Origin: a virus
DNA length: 22,499 nt
IMG/VR virus record: IMGVR_UViG_3300044608_000160
Span: 1-22,499 of that record
Reading direction: 5' to 3' (one strand)
The position numbers were made by a program, and so were the translations under genes. Shown piece after piece: positions 20,691-22,499 of the stretch. The notes below the pieces were generated by a model, which ran no database searches, was not told the origin of the DNA, and saw only the letters and a list, made by a program, of their open reading frames with translations. The stretch's first letter is position 1. Every line of letters begins with the position of its first letter.

Positions 20691-21802
20691 TGTATCCGAC
20701 TACGGATGCGTTCCGTGCTGAGGTTCGCCGGTCGCATGTGTCTGTGGCTCGCGCTGAGGTGTGGCGTGGTTCGCAGAAGGTGTTGGATTTGCCGGTGCAG
20801 GATGGGTCTGTGTCGGTGAGTGTGTCTCAGGCTACGCGGCGTACGTGTTCTGTCACGTTGCAGGTCAGTCGTGCTGACAATGATCTTGTGCCGTCTACGG
20901 CGGTGGATGCGATTACCCCATTTGGCAATGAACTGCGGTTGTATCGGGGGGTTGAGTATGCGGATGGTACTCAGGAGGTGGTTCCGCTTGGGGTGTTTGT
21001 GATGACTAGCATCACGTTCGATCAGACTTCTAGTGGCATATCTATTTCTATTTCTGGGGTGGATCGGTCTATCCGGGTGTCTCGTAATCTGTGGCTTGAG
21101 CCGTATCAGGTTTCGGCGGGGGCTCTTACTGATGCGCTTACTGGCATTCTTCAGAACCGGTGGCCTGCCGTGGAGTTGTCCTTTCCGACTATTGCGGTGA
21201 ATGTTCAGCAGCAGGTTCTAGGTCAGGAGTCGGGTTCTGACCCGTGGAAGGATGCCGTGTATTTGGCTGAGGTTGCGGGCTATGACCTGTTCTTCGATCA
21301 GAACGGTATTTGTGTGTTGCAGCCTTTCCCTTCTCCCGATTCGGCTAGCGTGGTGGCGTCTTTCGCGGATACGGATGTTCTGGTTAAGGTGGCTCGCACG
21401 GACACGACTACGGACACGTACAACGGTGTGGTGTATGTGGTGGAGTCGTCGTGGCTGTTGGTTCCGTTCCGGGTTGAGGTGTGGGACGACGATCCTGCTT
21501 CTCCCACGTACCGGTATGGCCCGTTCGGTGAGGTTCCTAAGGTGGTGTCGCAGTCTGCTATCACGGACAATAATGCTGCTACGGCTGCTGCTGCGCTTCT
21601 GCTTTCTAACGGTTTGGGGCTGGCGCAGAACGTGTCGTGGGAATCTATCGTGGACCCGGCGCTAGATGTTAACGATGTGGTGCTTGTCAGCAATACGGGC
21701 ACTAAGACTGATCGGGTAATGATTATCGACCAAGTAACTATTCCGCTGTCTCCTGCTACGCCTATGCAGGCTACGGCCCGGACGGTTAGGGTGCTTGAGT
21801 GA
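20690..21802 (+). CDS. minor tail protein, tail hub-like (DUF5047-type start)
   Basis: This 370-residue protein overlaps the previous stop by one base. The N-terminus (MYPTTDAFRAEVRRSHVSVA, RAEVWRGSQKVLDLPVQDGS, RRTCSVTLQVS) and VVPLGVFVMTSITFDQT match the DUF5047/hub family of actinophage minor tail proteins. The central part (DPWKDAVYLAEVAGYDLFFD, NGICVLQPFP) and the C-terminal beta region (SNGLGLAQNVSWESIVDPAL, DVNDVVLVSN) resemble gp27/gpJ-type hub folds. It probably forms the trimeric hub at the tail end. Confidence 0.75.
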   Translation: MYPTTDAFRAEVRRSHVSVARAEVWRGSQKVLDLPVQDGSVSVSVSQATRRTCSVTLQVSRADNDLVPSTAVDAITPFGNELRLYRGVEYADGTQEVVPLGVFVMTSITFDQTSSGISISISGVDRSIRVSRNLWLEPYQVSAGALTDALTGILQNRWPAVELSFPTIAVNVQQQVLGQESGSDPWKDAVYLAEVAGYDLFFDQNGICVLQPFPSPDSASVVASFADTDVLVKVARTDTTTDTYNGVVYVVESSWLLVPFRVEVWDDDPASPTYRYGPFGEVPKVVSQSAITDNNAATAAAALLLSNGLGLAQNVSWESIVDPALDVNDVVLVSNTGTKTDRVMIIDQVTIPLSPATPMQATARTVRVLE

Positions 21803-22449
21803 TGGATGCGATTAACCGTCTGGCAGGTCAGGTCGCGGCGCATCCGGGTTTGCGTATCCGGCAGGGCGCGGTTTCGGCTGTGTCGTCTTATGGGATCACG
21901 GTCACTATTGCGGGTTCCACTCAGTCTGTTTCGGGTGTCAAGTATTTGGGTTCGTATGCGCCTAGGGTGGGTACGCATGTGTGGCTTGTGACTGACGGGT
22001 CGGATATGTTCGCCATCGGGCATCTCGCCCCGCGTGGTGTCCCGGCCTTGAGGGTTACGGGTGCGGCTACGTCTGTGGCTACCGCTACTGAGACGGCTCT
22101 GGCGTTTAACGCTGAGGTGGGCACGGACCCGTGGGGCATGTGGGTGGTGGGTTCGGCGTCACGTATCACGGTGCCGTTGGATGGGTGGTATTCGTTCACG
22201 GGGTGGGTTTCGTTTGCTGCTAACGCTACGGGTGTGCGCGGGGTGAAGATTCGTCAGGGTGGGTCTACGGCTCTTGCGTTTCATCGGGTTCCGGCTGCGG
22301 GTGCGGGTACTACGGAGTTGACGGTGGTGTCTGGTCCGGTGAGTCTGTCGGCTACTAACTATGTGGAGTTGACGGTGGAGCAGACTTCGGGTGGTGCGCT
22401 GAATGCGACTCCGGTGATGGGTGTGCATTACATCGGACCGGCTGAGTAA
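21802..22449 (+). CDS. tail tip / baseplate protein: OB-like domain plus C1q-like domain
   Basis: This 215-residue protein overlaps the previous stop by one base (TGATG); GTG 21799 is an alternative start. Residues about 18-80 (LRIRQGAVSAVSSYGITVTI, VKYLGSYAPRVGTHVWLVTD, FAIGHLAP) are the OB-like domain common in phage tip proteins. Residues about 85-215 (ATETALAFNAEVGTDPWGMW, RITVPLDGWYSFTGWVSFAA, VKIRQGGSTALAFHRVP, YVELTVEQTSGGALNATPVM) match the C1q/TNF-like beta sandwich found in actinophage minor tail proteins, probably trimeric and host-binding. It is the last complete gene. Confidence 0.75.
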   Translation: MDAINRLAGQVAAHPGLRIRQGAVSAVSSYGITVTIAGSTQSVSGVKYLGSYAPRVGTHVWLVTDGSDMFAIGHLAPRGVPALRVTGAATSVATATETALAFNAEVGTDPWGMWVVGSASRITVPLDGWYSFTGWVSFAANATGVRGVKIRQGGSTALAFHRVPAAGAGTTELTVVSGPVSLSATNYVELTVEQTSGGALNATPVMGVHYIGPAE

Positions 22450-22455
22450 CCCTAG

Positions 22456-22483
22456 TTGCAGTATTAACGATCGTTCATAATGA
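22456..22483 (+). promoter_or_regulatory. possible promoter/operator after the tail operon
   Basis: TTGCAG (22456-22461) and TAATGA (22478-22483) are separated by 16 nt. The perfect palindrome AACGATCGTT (22466-22475) lies between them, the layout of a repressed promoter. A gene could start at ATG 22480 or 22489, but no ribosome site is visible and the window ends, so this is tentative. Confidence 0.3.
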
Positions 22484-22499
22484 TGACCATGCCTTCGCT

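Noticed and set aside
1-22499. tRNA genes, integrase and attachment site, transposon ends
   Set aside because: No cloverleaf-like sequence, recombinase motif or paired inverted-repeat ends were recognised by eye on either strand. A covariance-model tRNA scan could not be run.

Overview
The window is about 22.5 kb of the virion-morphogenesis region of a tailed phage of the siphovirus type. It has a major capsid protein, head-tail connectors, tail tube, frameshifted tail assembly chaperone, tape measure, distal tail protein, hub and tip. Every gene I can support lies on the + strand, and genes are packed with stop/start overlaps of 1-4 nt. The host is most likely a high-GC Gram-positive (actinobacterium). 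This is an inference from the GC-rich sequence, frequent GTG starts with strong GGAGG-type ribosome sites, extended -10 promoters without -35 boxes, and resemblance of many proteins to actinophage families. No lysis, replication, integrase, portal or terminase gene is visible, so this is a fragment.

Layout. (1) 78-1492: major capsid protein and a beta-rich putative decoration protein, followed by a very stable RNA hairpin (1508-1558). (2) 1578-7443: a 5.9 kb accessory virion island of 12 genes. It is built from three divergent copies of one cassette: a tiny 'YP' protein, then a ~105-aa beta-sandwich protein, then a glycine-rich adhesin-like protein, then a Trp/Pro-rich protein. A pair of Ig-like/coiled-coil fibre paralogues sits between copies 1 and 2. 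(3) 7445-9016: four head-tail connector and tail-completion genes in canonical order. (4) 9013-11069: non-structural genes, namely a Com-like zinc ribbon, an HTH protein, a metallophosphoesterase and two unknowns. (5) 11080-12530: a moron-like block of four small genes with three extended -10 promoters of its own and an intrinsic terminator. (6) 12654-22449: tail genes, with two tandem paralogous tail-tube proteins, a chaperone with a probable +1 frameshift, a 1503-aa tape measure, a distal tail protein, a hub and a tip/baseplate protein. The window ends in an intergenic stretch with a possible operator/promoter.

How it works together. Sets 1, 3 and 6 give a complete head-neck-tail assembly line. 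The accessory island between capsid and neck genes probably encodes extra surface proteins of the virion. Gene position favours head-attached fibres, while protein families favour host-binding fibres. This triplicated cassette is the most unusual part of the window. The moron block and the Com/HTH/phosphoesterase group interrupt the usual connector-to-tail-tube order and probably act during infection rather than in the particle.
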